Positions 1 to 7,114 of a stretch of 17,150 nt of DNA are shown here, one piece after another. The stretch's first letter is position 1. Every line of letters begins with the position of its first letter. The position numbers were made by a program, and so were the translations under genes. Under the pieces are notes generated by a model. The model was not told the origin of the DNA and searched no databases. It worked only from the letters and a program-made list of their open reading frames with translations. The stretch covers positions 1-17,150 of the forward strand of contig JBLNBU010000120.1 of NCBI GenBank assembly GCA_050260215.1, given 5' to 3'. The stretch is from JBLNBU01 sp050260215. GTDB taxonomy: Bacteria; Pseudomonadota; Alphaproteobacteria; Rhodospirillales; Magnetospirillaceae.

Positions 1-150
1 TGGATGCGCGGCCAACCCTCGGGCATCGAGGGCCGCCGCCAGATGCCGCAGTTCAACCTGAGTGACGCCGAACTCGACCAGCTGATCGACTTCCTGAAGT
101 GGACCAGCGAGGTCGACACCCAGAACTGGCCCCCCAAGGTCTCGGGCTGA
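1..150 (+). CDS. norC: Nitric oxide reductase cytochrome c subunit NorC, C-terminal 49 residues (5' end outside window)
   Basis: NorC is the membrane-anchored monohaem cytochrome c that passes electrons to NorB. Only the C-terminus is present, read in frame from base 1 to the TGA at 148-150. The segment RRQMPQFNLSDAELD followed by LIDFLKWTSEVDT and NWPP is characteristic of the NorC C-terminal cytochrome domain. The Met of RQMPQF (fragment residue 15) is in the position of the axial haem-iron ligand. The CXXCH haem motif and the N-terminal membrane anchor lie upstream of the window. The gene ends 14 bases before norB, and the norB ribosome binding site overlaps its stop codon, so the two are co-transcribed and probably translationally coupled. 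Promoter and any FNR/NNR box are outside the window. Confidence 0.93.
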   Translation, partial: WMRGQPSGIEGRRQMPQFNLSDAELDQLIDFLKWTSEVDTQNWPPKVSG

Positions 151-164
151 AGGAGATCGCCCCA

Positions 165-1508
165 ATGAAATACCAATCCCAAAAGGTCGCGCTGTACTGG
201 TTCGGCGGCGCCATGGCCCTGTTCGTGGCCCAGGTGCTGTTCGGCGTGCTGGCCGGCACCATCGTCGTCATGCCCAACACGCTGAGCGAGCTTCTGCCGT
301 TCAACATCGTGCGCATGATCCACACCAACGCCCTGATCGTCTGGCTGCTGATGGGCTTCTTCGGCGGCGCCTACTACCTGATCCCCGAGGAGGCCGAGAC
401 GGAACTCTACAGCCCGCGGATGGCGGTGCTGCAGTTCTGGCTGTTCCTGTTCGGGGCCGCAGCCGCCGTGGTCGGCTACGTCTTCCACATCCACGAGGGC
501 CGCGAGTTCCTGGAACAGCCCCTGTGGGTCAAGCTGGCCATCGTCGTCGTCGCGCTGATGTTCCTGTTCAACATCACCATGACGGTGCTGAAGGGCCGCA
601 AGACCGCCATCACCAACGTGTTGCTGCTGGGCCTGTGGGGCGTGGCGGTGTTCTTCCTGTTCTCGCTCTACAATCCCGACAACCTGATCCTCGACAAGAT
701 GTTCTGGTGGTGGGTCGTCCACCTGTGGGTCGAGGGCGTGTGGGAACTGGTCATGGCCTCGGTCCTGGCCTTCCTGATGATCAAGATGACCGGCATCGAC
801 CGCGAGGTGGTCGAGAAGTGGCTGTACGTCATCATCGGCCTGGCCCTGTTCTCGGGCATCCTGGGCACCGGCCACCACTACTACTGGATCGGCACCCCGG
901 GCTACTGGCAGTGGATCGGCTCGCTGTTCTCGACGCTCGAGGTGGCGCCGTTCTTCGCCATGGTCGTCTTCACCTTCATGATGGTGTGGAAGGGCGGCCG
1001 CAAGCATCCCAACAAGGCCGCGCTGCTGTGGTCGCTGGGCTGCTCGGTGTTCGCCTTCTTCGGCGCCGGGGTGTGGGGCTTCCTGCACACGCTGGCCCCG
1101 ATCAACTACTACACCCACGGCACCCAGGTCACTGCGGCGCACGGCCATCTGGCCTTCTACGGCGCCTACGTGATGCTGAACATCGCCATGTTCACCTATG
1201 CGCTGCCCAACCTGCGGGGCCGCGAGCCCTACAACCAGACCCTCAACGTGTGGGGCTTCTGGCTGACCTCGGGCGGCGTGACCTTCATGACCTTCGCGCT
1301 GACCTTCGCCGGCGTGGTGCAGACGCACCTGCAGCGGGTCATGGGCATGGGCTTCATGGAGGTCCAGGAGCAGATGGCCATGTTCTACTGGCTGCGCCTG
1401 GGCGGCGGCATCGCCACCCTGATCGGCACCCTGCTGATCGTGACGTCGCTGGTCCTGCCGGGCCGGGCCAAGGCTTCGGCCGGCCTGGGCCTGCAGGCGG
1501 CCGAGTAA
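165..1508 (+). CDS. norB: Nitric oxide reductase catalytic subunit NorB (cNOR)
   Basis: NorB is the large membrane subunit of cytochrome c-dependent nitric oxide reductase, a haem-copper oxidase relative with a haem b3/non-haem FeB site reducing 2 NO to N2O. The 447-residue product has about 12 hydrophobic helices and the usual family length. All expected ligands are visible. H53 and H328 fit low-spin haem b, H326 fits haem b3, and H186, H237 and H238 fit FeB. E190, E194 and E259 match the conserved glutamates, and most positions are offset by 21 from Pseudomonas aeruginosa NorB numbering. No quinol-oxidising N-terminal extension (qNor) is present, which agrees with the norC gene just upstream. 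The start is the ATG at 165, preceded by AAGGAG at 150-155. The same frame is open further upstream, to 99, but that part overlaps norC and is not coding. Confidence 0.98.
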   Translation: MKYQSQKVALYWFGGAMALFVAQVLFGVLAGTIVVMPNTLSELLPFNIVRMIHTNALIVWLLMGFFGGAYYLIPEEAETELYSPRMAVLQFWLFLFGAAAAVVGYVFHIHEGREFLEQPLWVKLAIVVVALMFLFNITMTVLKGRKTAITNVLLLGLWGVAVFFLFSLYNPDNLILDKMFWWWVVHLWVEGVWELVMASVLAFLMIKMTGIDREVVEKWLYVIIGLALFSGILGTGHHYYWIGTPGYWQWIGSLFSTLEVAPFFAMVVFTFMMVWKGGRKHPNKAALLWSLGCSVFAFFGAGVWGFLHTLAPINYYTHGTQVTAAHGHLAFYGAYVMLNIAMFTYALPNLRGREPYNQTLNVWGFWLTSGGVTFMTFALTFAGVVQTHLQRVMGMGFMEVQEQMAMFYWLRLGGGIATLIGTLLIVTSLVLPGRAKASAGLGLQAAE

Positions 1509-1519
1509 GGTCTGAAAAA

Positions 1520-1542
1520 GGGGGCGGCGGTCCGCCGTCGCC
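1520..1542 (+). other. Intercistronic GC hairpin between norB and norQ
   Basis: The 59-base norB-norQ gap can fold into a stem of about 10 pairs, GGGGCGGCG (1521-1529) against CGCCGTCG (1533-1540) and flanking bases, with a GTC loop, one G-G mismatch and one G-U pair. No U-run follows it, only a pyrimidine-rich stretch TTCCCTTTCC, so it does not look like a full terminator. A role in mRNA stability or in lowering norQD expression relative to norCB is an inference. The norQ ribosome binding site (CAGGAG, near 1554-1559) lies downstream of it. Confidence 0.35.
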
Positions 1543-1567
1543 CCTTCCCTTTCCAGGAGTTTCTCCC

Positions 1568-2374
1568 ATGCACGCTTCCGCCGCCGCCCAGCCGGCCGAC
1601 CAGCTTCCCTTCTACCTGCCCCAGGGCAACGAATGCGCCCTGTTCGAGCTGGCCTGGCGCCACCGCCTGCCGCTGCTGCTGAAGGGCCCCACGGGGTGCG
1701 GCAAGACCCGCTTCGTCGCCCACATGGCAGCCCGCCTGGGCCGGCCGCTGACCACCGTGTCGTGCCACGACGACCTGACCGCCGCCGACCTCACGGGGCG
1801 CTACCTGCTCAAGGGAGGCGACACCGTGTGGACCGACGGCCCGCTGACCGCCGCGGTACGGTCGGGCGGCGTGTGCTATCTCGACGAGGTGGTCGAGGCG
1901 CGCAAGGACGTCACCGTGGTGCTGCACCCGCTGACCGACGACCGCCGCATCCTGCCGCTGGATCGCACCGGCGAGCTGCTGGAAGCGCCCGAGGAATTCA
2001 TGCTGGTGGTGTCCTACAACCCCGGCTACCAGAACGTGCTCAAGCAGCTGAAGCCGTCGACCCGCCAGCGCTTCGTCGCCATCGAATTCGATTTCCCCCG
2101 CGCCGAGCTGGAACGCCGCGTGGTCGCCGCCGAAAGCGGCCTGGCCGAGGCCCGGGTGCAGCCGCTGGTCGCCCTGGCCGGGCGTTTGCGCGCCATGAAG
2201 GGCCAGGATCTGGAAGAGGGCGTGTCGACCCGCCTGCTGGTCTATTGCGCCACCCTGATTGCCGCCGGCGTCGCCCTGCGCGAGGCCGTGCAGGTCACCA
2301 TGATCGAGCCGCTCACCGACGACGCGGAAGTCAAGGCCGGCCTGGAGGAAGTGGTCGCGGCGGTGCTGGGATGA
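1568..2374 (+). CDS. norQ: NorQ, MoxR/CbbQ-family AAA+ ATPase for NO reductase activation
   Basis: NorQ is a CbbQ/NirQ/NorQ-type AAA+ ATPase. With NorD it is needed to make active NO reductase, most likely by inserting or remodelling the FeB centre on the cytoplasmic side. The 268-residue product has a Walker A motif GPTGCGKT (residues 40-47), a Walker B motif YLDE (residues 104-107) and a downstream VSYNPGYQ segment in the sensor 1 position, followed by LKPSTRQRF. This order is typical of the family. The start is the ATG at 1568 after an AGGAG-type site. The stop TGA overlaps the norD ATG as ATGA at 2371-2374, so the ATPase and its VWA partner are translationally coupled. No membrane segments or signal peptide are visible. 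Confidence 0.96.
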   Translation: MHASAAAQPADQLPFYLPQGNECALFELAWRHRLPLLLKGPTGCGKTRFVAHMAARLGRPLTTVSCHDDLTAADLTGRYLLKGGDTVWTDGPLTAAVRSGGVCYLDEVVEARKDVTVVLHPLTDDRRILPLDRTGELLEAPEEFMLVVSYNPGYQNVLKQLKPSTRQRFVAIEFDFPRAELERRVVAAESGLAEARVQPLVALAGRLRAMKGQDLEEGVSTRLLVYCATLIAAGVALREAVQVTMIEPLTDDAEVKAGLEEVVAAVLG

Positions 2375-4257
2375 GCTGGCTGGGCGGCCTGGAGCTCGAG
2401 GAAAAGGTCGGCAGCCTGTGGCACCGGCTGGTGGGCGAACGCGCCAGCTGGCCCAGCCACCCCGAGGCCGCCATGTCGCTGGACCAGGTACGCGGGGCGC
2501 TGGCGGTGTTCTTCCGCGGCCTGGGCGGCGACCGCGGCGTGCAGATCGCCTCGGCCTCGGCCAAGGGCTCGGGCCACCGCCTATCCCTGCGCCAGCGCAT
2601 CGGCATGGAGGAGGAGCGCCTGGTGCAGGCCAGCCGCGACGCCGTCAGCCTGGCCCTGCCCGAGACCATCGCCCTGTTCCCCGAGGCCGGGCTCAACCGT
2701 GATCTTTATTTCTGGCTGGCCGCCTATCTTGCCGCCGCCGAGGCGCCGCAGGCGGACGCCGACCCGTTGCGCGCCGACATGGCCGCCCTGGACGTGGCCC
2801 GGCGGACCACCGCCGCGGTGCTCGAGCGCTTTCCGGGCCTTAGACCCCGCCATGGGCGGCTTTGCGCCGCCGTGCTGGCCGCCCGCCCGGCCCGCCGGCT
2901 GACGCGCACCGAGCAGGCGATCGAGGATCGCGTGGTCGAACTGCTGGGCGGTCCTGTCGCCATCGGCGGCCTGCCCGCCACGGCGCCGCCCGGCTATCGC
3001 CCGTTCCTGCCGGTGCCGCTGTGGGGTCGCACCGACCTGGCCGCCTCGGCCCCGGCGGCCGAGCCCGACGACGCGGGCGAGCCCGAGGGCGGCGGCGGCG
3101 AGAGCGACGACAAGCGCCGCGCCGCCGAGCGCCGAAACCTGGACCAGTCCAACCGCGACGATCCCATGATCCTGAACCGGTTCGAGAAGATCCTGGCCTT
3201 CGCCGACATGGTCAACGTCAACCGTGCCGCCGACGACACCGACGAGGAGGACGCCCGCAAGGCGGCCGACGACCTCGACACCCTGACGCTGTCCCAGCAT
3301 TCGCGCAAGGCGGCGACGCGGCTGAAATTCGACCTGGACCTGCCGCCCCAGGCTACCGACCCCACCCGGCTGACGGGCACCCACCTTTACCCGGAATGGG
3401 ACTGGCGCATGCGCGGCTATCACCGCGACCACTGCCAGGTGGTGGTGGCTCCGGCGCCCGAGGAAGGCGAAGCCTGGGTGCCCGACCAGGCGGCCCAGCG
3501 CCGCATCCGCAGCGTCAAGCGCCAGTTCGAGGCCCTGCGCACCCGGCCCATGATCCTGCGCGGCCAGGCCGACGGCCAGGAACTGGACACCGACGCGGTG
3601 GTGCGAGCCCACACCGACCTGAAGGCCAGCGGCATGGGCAACGAACGGGTGTGGCTGCAGCGCCGCGCCATCGAGCGCGACCTGGCGGTGACCCTGCTGG
3701 TCGACGCCTCGCTGTCCACCGACGCCTGGATCGAGGGCCGCCGGGTCCTGGACGTGGAAAAGGAGGCCCTGGCGGTGTTCTGCCACGGCCTGGCCGCCTG
3801 CGGCGACAGCTTCGCGGTGCAGACCTTCACCTCGCGCAAGCGCGGCTGGGTGCGCGTCGAGACGGTCAAGGGCTTCGACGAGCCGTTCGGGCCGGCGGTG
3901 ATGAAGCGCATCGGCGCCATCCGGCCCGGCTGGTACACCCGCATCGGCGCCGCCGTCCGCCACGCCGCGGCCGATCTGGAGCGCCGTCCCAACCGCCACC
4001 GCCTGCTGTTGGTGCTGACCGACGGCAAGCCCAATGACGTCGACCACTACGAGGGCCGCTACGGCATCGAGGACACCCGCAAGGCGGTCCACGACGCCCG
4101 CGCCCGCGGCCTGTCGGTGTTCGGCGTCACCATCGACCGCAAGGCCCAGGCCTATTTCCCCCACCTGTTCGGCCGCGGCCACTACGCCATCGTCCACCAT
4201 CTGGGCCAGCTGTCGGCGGCGCTGCCCCGGATCTACCGCCAGCTGGTGGCCGCATGA
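2371..4257 (+). CDS. norD: NorD, VWA-domain partner of NorQ in NO reductase assembly
   Basis: NorD is a large soluble protein with a C-terminal von Willebrand factor A domain that works with NorQ in maturation of NorCB. The product has 628 residues. The VWA domain begins near residue 435. Its metal-binding MIDAS motif DASLS starts at D445, and LTDGKPND (D551) is the second acidic site. The central region, roughly residues 220-270, is rich in acidic and charged residues and probably flexible. The N-terminal third is helical and belongs to the NorD/CbbO-type region. The ATG at 2371 overlaps the norQ stop, and the TGA at 4255-4257 overlaps the norE ATG, again as ATGA. The intact MIDAS motif suggests a working metal-dependent interaction with its target. 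Confidence 0.95.
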   Translation: MSWLGGLELEEKVGSLWHRLVGERASWPSHPEAAMSLDQVRGALAVFFRGLGGDRGVQIASASAKGSGHRLSLRQRIGMEEERLVQASRDAVSLALPETIALFPEAGLNRDLYFWLAAYLAAAEAPQADADPLRADMAALDVARRTTAAVLERFPGLRPRHGRLCAAVLAARPARRLTRTEQAIEDRVVELLGGPVAIGGLPATAPPGYRPFLPVPLWGRTDLAASAPAAEPDDAGEPEGGGGESDDKRRAAERRNLDQSNRDDPMILNRFEKILAFADMVNVNRAADDTDEEDARKAADDLDTLTLSQHSRKAATRLKFDLDLPPQATDPTRLTGTHLYPEWDWRMRGYHRDHCQVVVAPAPEEGEAWVPDQAAQRRIRSVKRQFEALRTRPMILRGQADGQELDTDAVVRAHTDLKASGMGNERVWLQRRAIERDLAVTLLVDASLSTDAWIEGRRVLDVEKEALAVFCHGLAACGDSFAVQTFTSRKRGWVRVETVKGFDEPFGPAVMKRIGAIRPGWYTRIGAAVRHAAADLERRPNRHRLLLVLTDGKPNDVDHYEGRYGIEDTRKAVHDARARGLSVFGVTIDRKAQAYFPHLFGRGHYAIVHHLGQLSAALPRIYRQLVAA

Positions 4258-4802
4258 ACCAGGAAGACGCCGCTGACTGGAGCGTGCTGTCGGCCCTGCC
4301 CGGCAACCCGCTGATGTGGGTGCTGATCATCGGCGAGCTGCTGGCCTTCGGCGCCCTGCTGGTCGGCTTCGCGGTGGCCCGGCTGCTGCACCCGGCCCTG
4401 TTCGCCGCCGGCCAGGCCGCCCTCGACGTGTGGCTGGGCGGCGCCAACACGCTGGTGCTGGTGACCAGCGGCTACCTGGCGGCCCGCGGCTGCCAGAGGC
4501 CCGACCGGGCGCGGCCCTGGCTGGCCGGGGCCATGGCGCTGGGTGCCTGCTTCCTGGCCATCAAGGGCATCGAGTGGGCCGACATCGCCGCCCACGGCTT
4601 CGGCCTGGAAAGCGACAGCTTCCACACCCTGTTCTTCCTGCTGACCGGCTTCCACGCCGCCCATGTGGTGATGGGCATCGCCGTGCTGGCCATCGTCGGC
4701 TGGAAGAACTCGCCCGAGAACCTGGAGACCGGAACCGCCTTCTGGCACATGGTCGACCTGGTGTGGGTGATCCTGTTCCCCCTTCTGTACCTGGTGCGCT
4801 GA
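4254..4802 (+). CDS. norE: NorE, cytochrome c oxidase subunit III-like membrane protein
   Basis: This 182-residue membrane protein is a short member of the cytochrome c oxidase subunit III family, the class named NorE in nor operons. It has five predicted hydrophobic helices. Typical subunit III signatures include FFLLTGFHAAHVVMG (about residues 125-139) and FWHMVDLVWVILFPLLYL near the C-terminus. NorE is not a catalytic subunit. In other denitrifiers its loss lowers but does not abolish NO reductase activity, and its exact role is unsettled. The identification rests on family signatures plus position right after norD, with a 4-base ATGA overlap. Its own stop (4800-4802) overlaps the first base of the next gene. 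A true oxidase subunit III is less likely because no oxidase subunit I or II is adjacent. Confidence 0.9.
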   Translation: MNQEDAADWSVLSALPGNPLMWVLIIGELLAFGALLVGFAVARLLHPALFAAGQAALDVWLGGANTLVLVTSGYLAARGCQRPDRARPWLAGAMALGACFLAIKGIEWADIAAHGFGLESDSFHTLFFLLTGFHAAHVVMGIAVLAIVGWKNSPENLETGTAFWHMVDLVWVILFPLLYLVR

Positions 4803-5065
4803 TGATGATCGACCGGCTGACCCGGGCGTGGGCGATCCTGGCGGGGCTGACCATCTTGTCGGTCGCCACCGCCGCCGACCGCGCCGGCCCGTTGGTGGCG
4901 GCGGTGGCCGCCGCGGCTGCCTTCGTCAAGGCCCGCCAGATCCTCGACCACTTCCTCGACCTGCGGCGGGCGGGCACCGGCTGGCGGGCCTTCTTCACCA
5001 TCCTGGTGGCGACGATACTGCTGGCCTGCCTTGCCCTGCAGGCGGTCGGGGCGCGGTCGGCCTAG
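4802..5065 (+). CDS. norF: NorF-like small membrane protein (cytochrome c oxidase subunit IV-like)
   Basis: This 87-residue hydrophobic protein has three predicted membrane segments (about residues 9-25, 29-43 and 65-83). A conserved-looking stretch VKARQILDHFLDLRRA follows the second, the pattern seen in NorF and prokaryotic subunit IV-like proteins. The start is the ATG at 4802, overlapping the norE stop by one base. A second in-frame ATG at 4805 cannot be excluded. NorF is thought to be an accessory factor for full NO reductase activity. The gene name rests on size, topology and position at the end of norCBQDE more than on strong similarity. Its TAG stop at 5063-5065 lies inside a CTAG tetranucleotide that also carries the nosL stop on the other strand. 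Confidence 0.8.
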   Translation: MMIDRLTRAWAILAGLTILSVATAADRAGPLVAAVAAAAAFVKARQILDHFLDLRRAGTGWRAFFTILVATILLACLALQAVGARSA

Positions 5066-5550
5066 CCGCCCTGGCGCTGCTGCAGCATCGGATTGTCGAG
5101 GACCTGGTCGCGGGGGATTTCCTTGAAGGTGACGATGCGGCCGCCGTGTTCGTGGGTGAAGGCGTCGGCGGCGGCGCGGTCGGAGAACGGCACCGTCTCG
5201 GGCAGGCCCATGCCGCCCTTGGCATCGCTGCCGATCACGTAGAACGCCTTCTCGGCCGCCACCCACTGGTCGGGATGGGCCATGTCGGTGACCCAGATGG
5301 CGCGGATGTCCTTGGGCTCCTCGGGCAGCAGGGTGAAGGCCACCGCATCGCGGACCTGGGCGAACCACAGCGGCTTGTCACGACCGGCCAGCCAGATCTG
5401 GCCCTTGGGGCCGGGATGCTCGGCCAGCGCCATCTGGCAGTAATAGGCGACCGCATCGGGCGTCACCGCCGCCGGCGCGGGGGGCGCGGCGCTTTCCTTG
5501 CCACAGGCCGACAGCAGCACCAGCAGCACGACCACCATGAAGGTTCTCAC
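5062..5550 (-). CDS. nosL: NosL, copper-binding lipoprotein of the nos operon
   Basis: NosL is an outer-facing lipoprotein that binds Cu(I) and hands copper to the NosDFY system for building the CuZ site of N2O reductase. The 162-residue product starts with a short signal peptide ending in a lipobox LSAC, with lipidated Cys16. This is followed by a low-complexity linker and then YYCQMALAEHPGPKGQIW, the NosL signature in which Cys and Met of CxM bind copper. A GTG start at 5548-5550 is chosen because AGGAGG lies five bases before it and because it gives a GTGA overlap with the nosY stop. A start at the internal ATG four codons later would shorten the signal peptide. It is the last gene of the nos operon, and its TAG stop converges on that of norF. 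Confidence 0.94.
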   Translation of the reverse strand: MRTFMVVVLLVLLSACGKESAAPPAPAAVTPDAVAYYCQMALAEHPGPKGQIWLAGRDKPLWFAQVRDAVAFTLLPEEPKDIRAIWVTDMAHPDQWVAAEKAFYVIGSDAKGGMGLPETVPFSDRAAADAFTHEHGGRIVTFKEIPRDQVLDNPMLQQRQGG

Positions 5551-6368
5551 AGCCGCCTCCTCTGGAACGCCGCCGCCGCCAAGGCAAGCGGTACCACCAC
5601 CCACGCCGCCAGTGCCGCCGCCAAGGCCCATACCGGCAGCAGGGCCGAACCGGGAAGGCCCGCCAGTCCCGACACCCCACGCACCGCGGCAAAGCCCGAC
5701 AGCGTCAGCAGGCGGAACACGTCGGTCGGGTTGGCCAGCAGCACCCACGGGAACAGGCCGGCCACCGGCCCCTGCCCCCGGGACGCCGCCAAGGCGGCCA
5801 GCAGGCCCAGATCCCACAGCAACACCAACACCAGCCACAGGCCGACGGCGATGCCCGCGGCGGTGGCCCGCTCGGCCACCACGGCGCTGACCAGGCTGCC
5901 CAGCGCCAGGAAGCACGCCCCCAGCGCCACCGAGGCCGCCACCAGCAGCACGAAGGCCGGCCAGCCCTCGGGCCCCTGCACCGTCGCCACCGCCACGCCG
6001 GCGGCGCCGTAGCCGACCACGGTGGCCAGGGCCAGCAGGGCGCCGTGCCCCACGAACTTGCCCGCCACCACCTGCCAGCGCCGCACCGGATAGGCGAGCA
6101 GCAGCAGCAAGGTGCCGCGCTCGGCCTCGCCCACCACGGTGTCGAAGGACAGCATCAGCGCCATCAGCGGCACCAGGAACACCGTCAGGCTGGCCAGGCT
6201 GGCCACGGTGACCGCCAGTGCCGGAGCGCCGACGCGGCCCGTGGGCGCGCTGCCCAGGAACGCCAACCCCACCGCCAGCGCCAGCAGCACCAGCGTCGCC
6301 GCCAACAGCCAGCGATTGCGCAGCCCGTCGGCGAATTCCTTGGCGGCCAGGGTAAGGACGGGGGTCAT
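5547..6368 (-). CDS. nosY: NosY, ABC-2 type membrane permease of the NosDFY complex
   Basis: NosY is the membrane component of the NosDFY ABC complex that, together with periplasmic NosD, matures the tetranuclear CuZ centre of N2O reductase. The 273-residue product has about six hydrophobic helices. The region VPLMALMLSFDTVVGEAERG and a following R-R stretch resemble the cytoplasmic coupling part of ABC-2 permeases of this family. The ATG at 6366-6368 overlaps the nosF stop as ATGA, and its own TGA overlaps the nosL GTG start. The C-terminus ends in a basic QRRRL tail at the cytoplasmic edge of the last helix. Length and order match known nosDFYL clusters. Confidence 0.95.
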   Translation of the reverse strand: MTPVLTLAAKEFADGLRNRWLLAATLVLLALAVGLAFLGSAPTGRVGAPALAVTVASLASLTVFLVPLMALMLSFDTVVGEAERGTLLLLLAYPVRRWQVVAGKFVGHGALLALATVVGYGAAGVAVATVQGPEGWPAFVLLVAASVALGACFLALGSLVSAVVAERATAAGIAVGLWLVLVLLWDLGLLAALAASRGQGPVAGLFPWVLLANPTDVFRLLTLSGFAAVRGVSGLAGLPGSALLPVWALAAALAAWVVVPLALAAAAFQRRRL

Positions 6369-7114
6369 GGCTCCCCGCCCCCGGTGAAATGCGCATACAG
6401 CGCCGCCAGTCCCGGTTCCTGGACCACCCGCTCGGTAACGGGCACGCCCGAGGCGGTCCGCAGTTCGGCCAGGGTTCCGAGTGCGACCAGGCGGCCGCGG
6501 TCCATGATGGCGACGCGGTCGGTGCGCTCTTCCAGCTCGGTCAGCAGGTGCGACGACAAGATCACCGCCGCGCCGCCTTCGGCGCGCTGGCGCACCAGGT
6601 CGTAGAAGACTGCGCGCAACTCGGGGTCCAGCCCGGTGGTGGGCTCGTCCAGCAGCAGCAGCCGCGGCTGGCCCAAGAGCGCCTGGGCCAGCCCCAAGCG
6701 CTGGCGCATGCCCTTGGAGTAGGTGGCCACCCGCCGCCCGGCGGCATGGGCCAGGCCGACGCCGTCCAGCAGGTCGCGGCATTCACGCCGCGGCCGGCCC
6801 TTGAGACTGGCGTAAAAGGCCAGGGTCTCGGCCCCGGTCAGCGCGTCGTGGAAGGCCACCGATTCAGGCAGGAAACCGATGGCGCGCCGGGCCGGCGAGG
6901 CGACGTCGCCCGGCCGCTCGCCCAGCACCGCCAGGCGCCCTTCCGTTGGCGGCACGATGCCCAGGATCAGCTTCATCAGGGTGGTCTTGCCGGCGCCGTT
7001 GTGCCCCAGCAGGGCCAGCCGCTCGCCCGGGGCGACGGACAGCGACACGCCGGACACCGCCGCATGGGCGCCGTAGTGCTTGACCAGCCCCTCGGCCTCG
7101 ACCGCGGGGGTCAT
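6365..7114 (-). CDS. nosF: NosF, ABC transporter ATP-binding protein of the NosDFY complex
   Basis: NosF is the cytoplasmic ATPase that powers NosY/NosD in CuZ maturation, possibly by moving a sulfur species or rearranging the complex for copper loading. The 249-residue product has Walker A GHNGAGKT (residues 37-44), an atypical signature segment YSKGMRQRLGLA (from residue 132) and Walker B LLLLDEPTTGLDP (from residue 152). The signature has the SKGM form common in this subfamily rather than LSGGQ. The H-loop segment SSHLLTELE follows. The ATG at 7112-7114 overlaps the nosD stop by ATGA. Nothing looks truncated. Confidence 0.96.
   Translation of the reverse strand: MTPAVEAEGLVKHYGAHAAVSGVSLSVAPGERLALLGHNGAGKTTLMKLILGIVPPTEGRLAVLGERPGDVASPARRAIGFLPESVAFHDALTGAETLAFYASLKGRPRRECRDLLDGVGLAHAAGRRVATYSKGMRQRLGLAQALLGQPRLLLLDEPTTGLDPELRAVFYDLVRQRAEGGAAVILSSHLLTELEERTDRVAIMDRGRLVALGTLAELRTASGVPVTERVVQEPGLAALYAHFTGGGEP

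Noticed and set aside
99..164. Upstream extension of norB to the ATG at 99
   Set aside because: It would overlap the norC 3' end by 50 bases, and the resulting leader has no similarity to NorB. The ATG at 165 has a strong ribosome binding site and gives the normal family length.
2581..4200. Long minus-strand open frame (539 codons) opposite norD
   Set aside because: It is antisense to a gene with a clear VWA domain and shows only low-complexity Gly/Ala/Val/His-rich translation typical of the complementary strand of GC-rich coding DNA.
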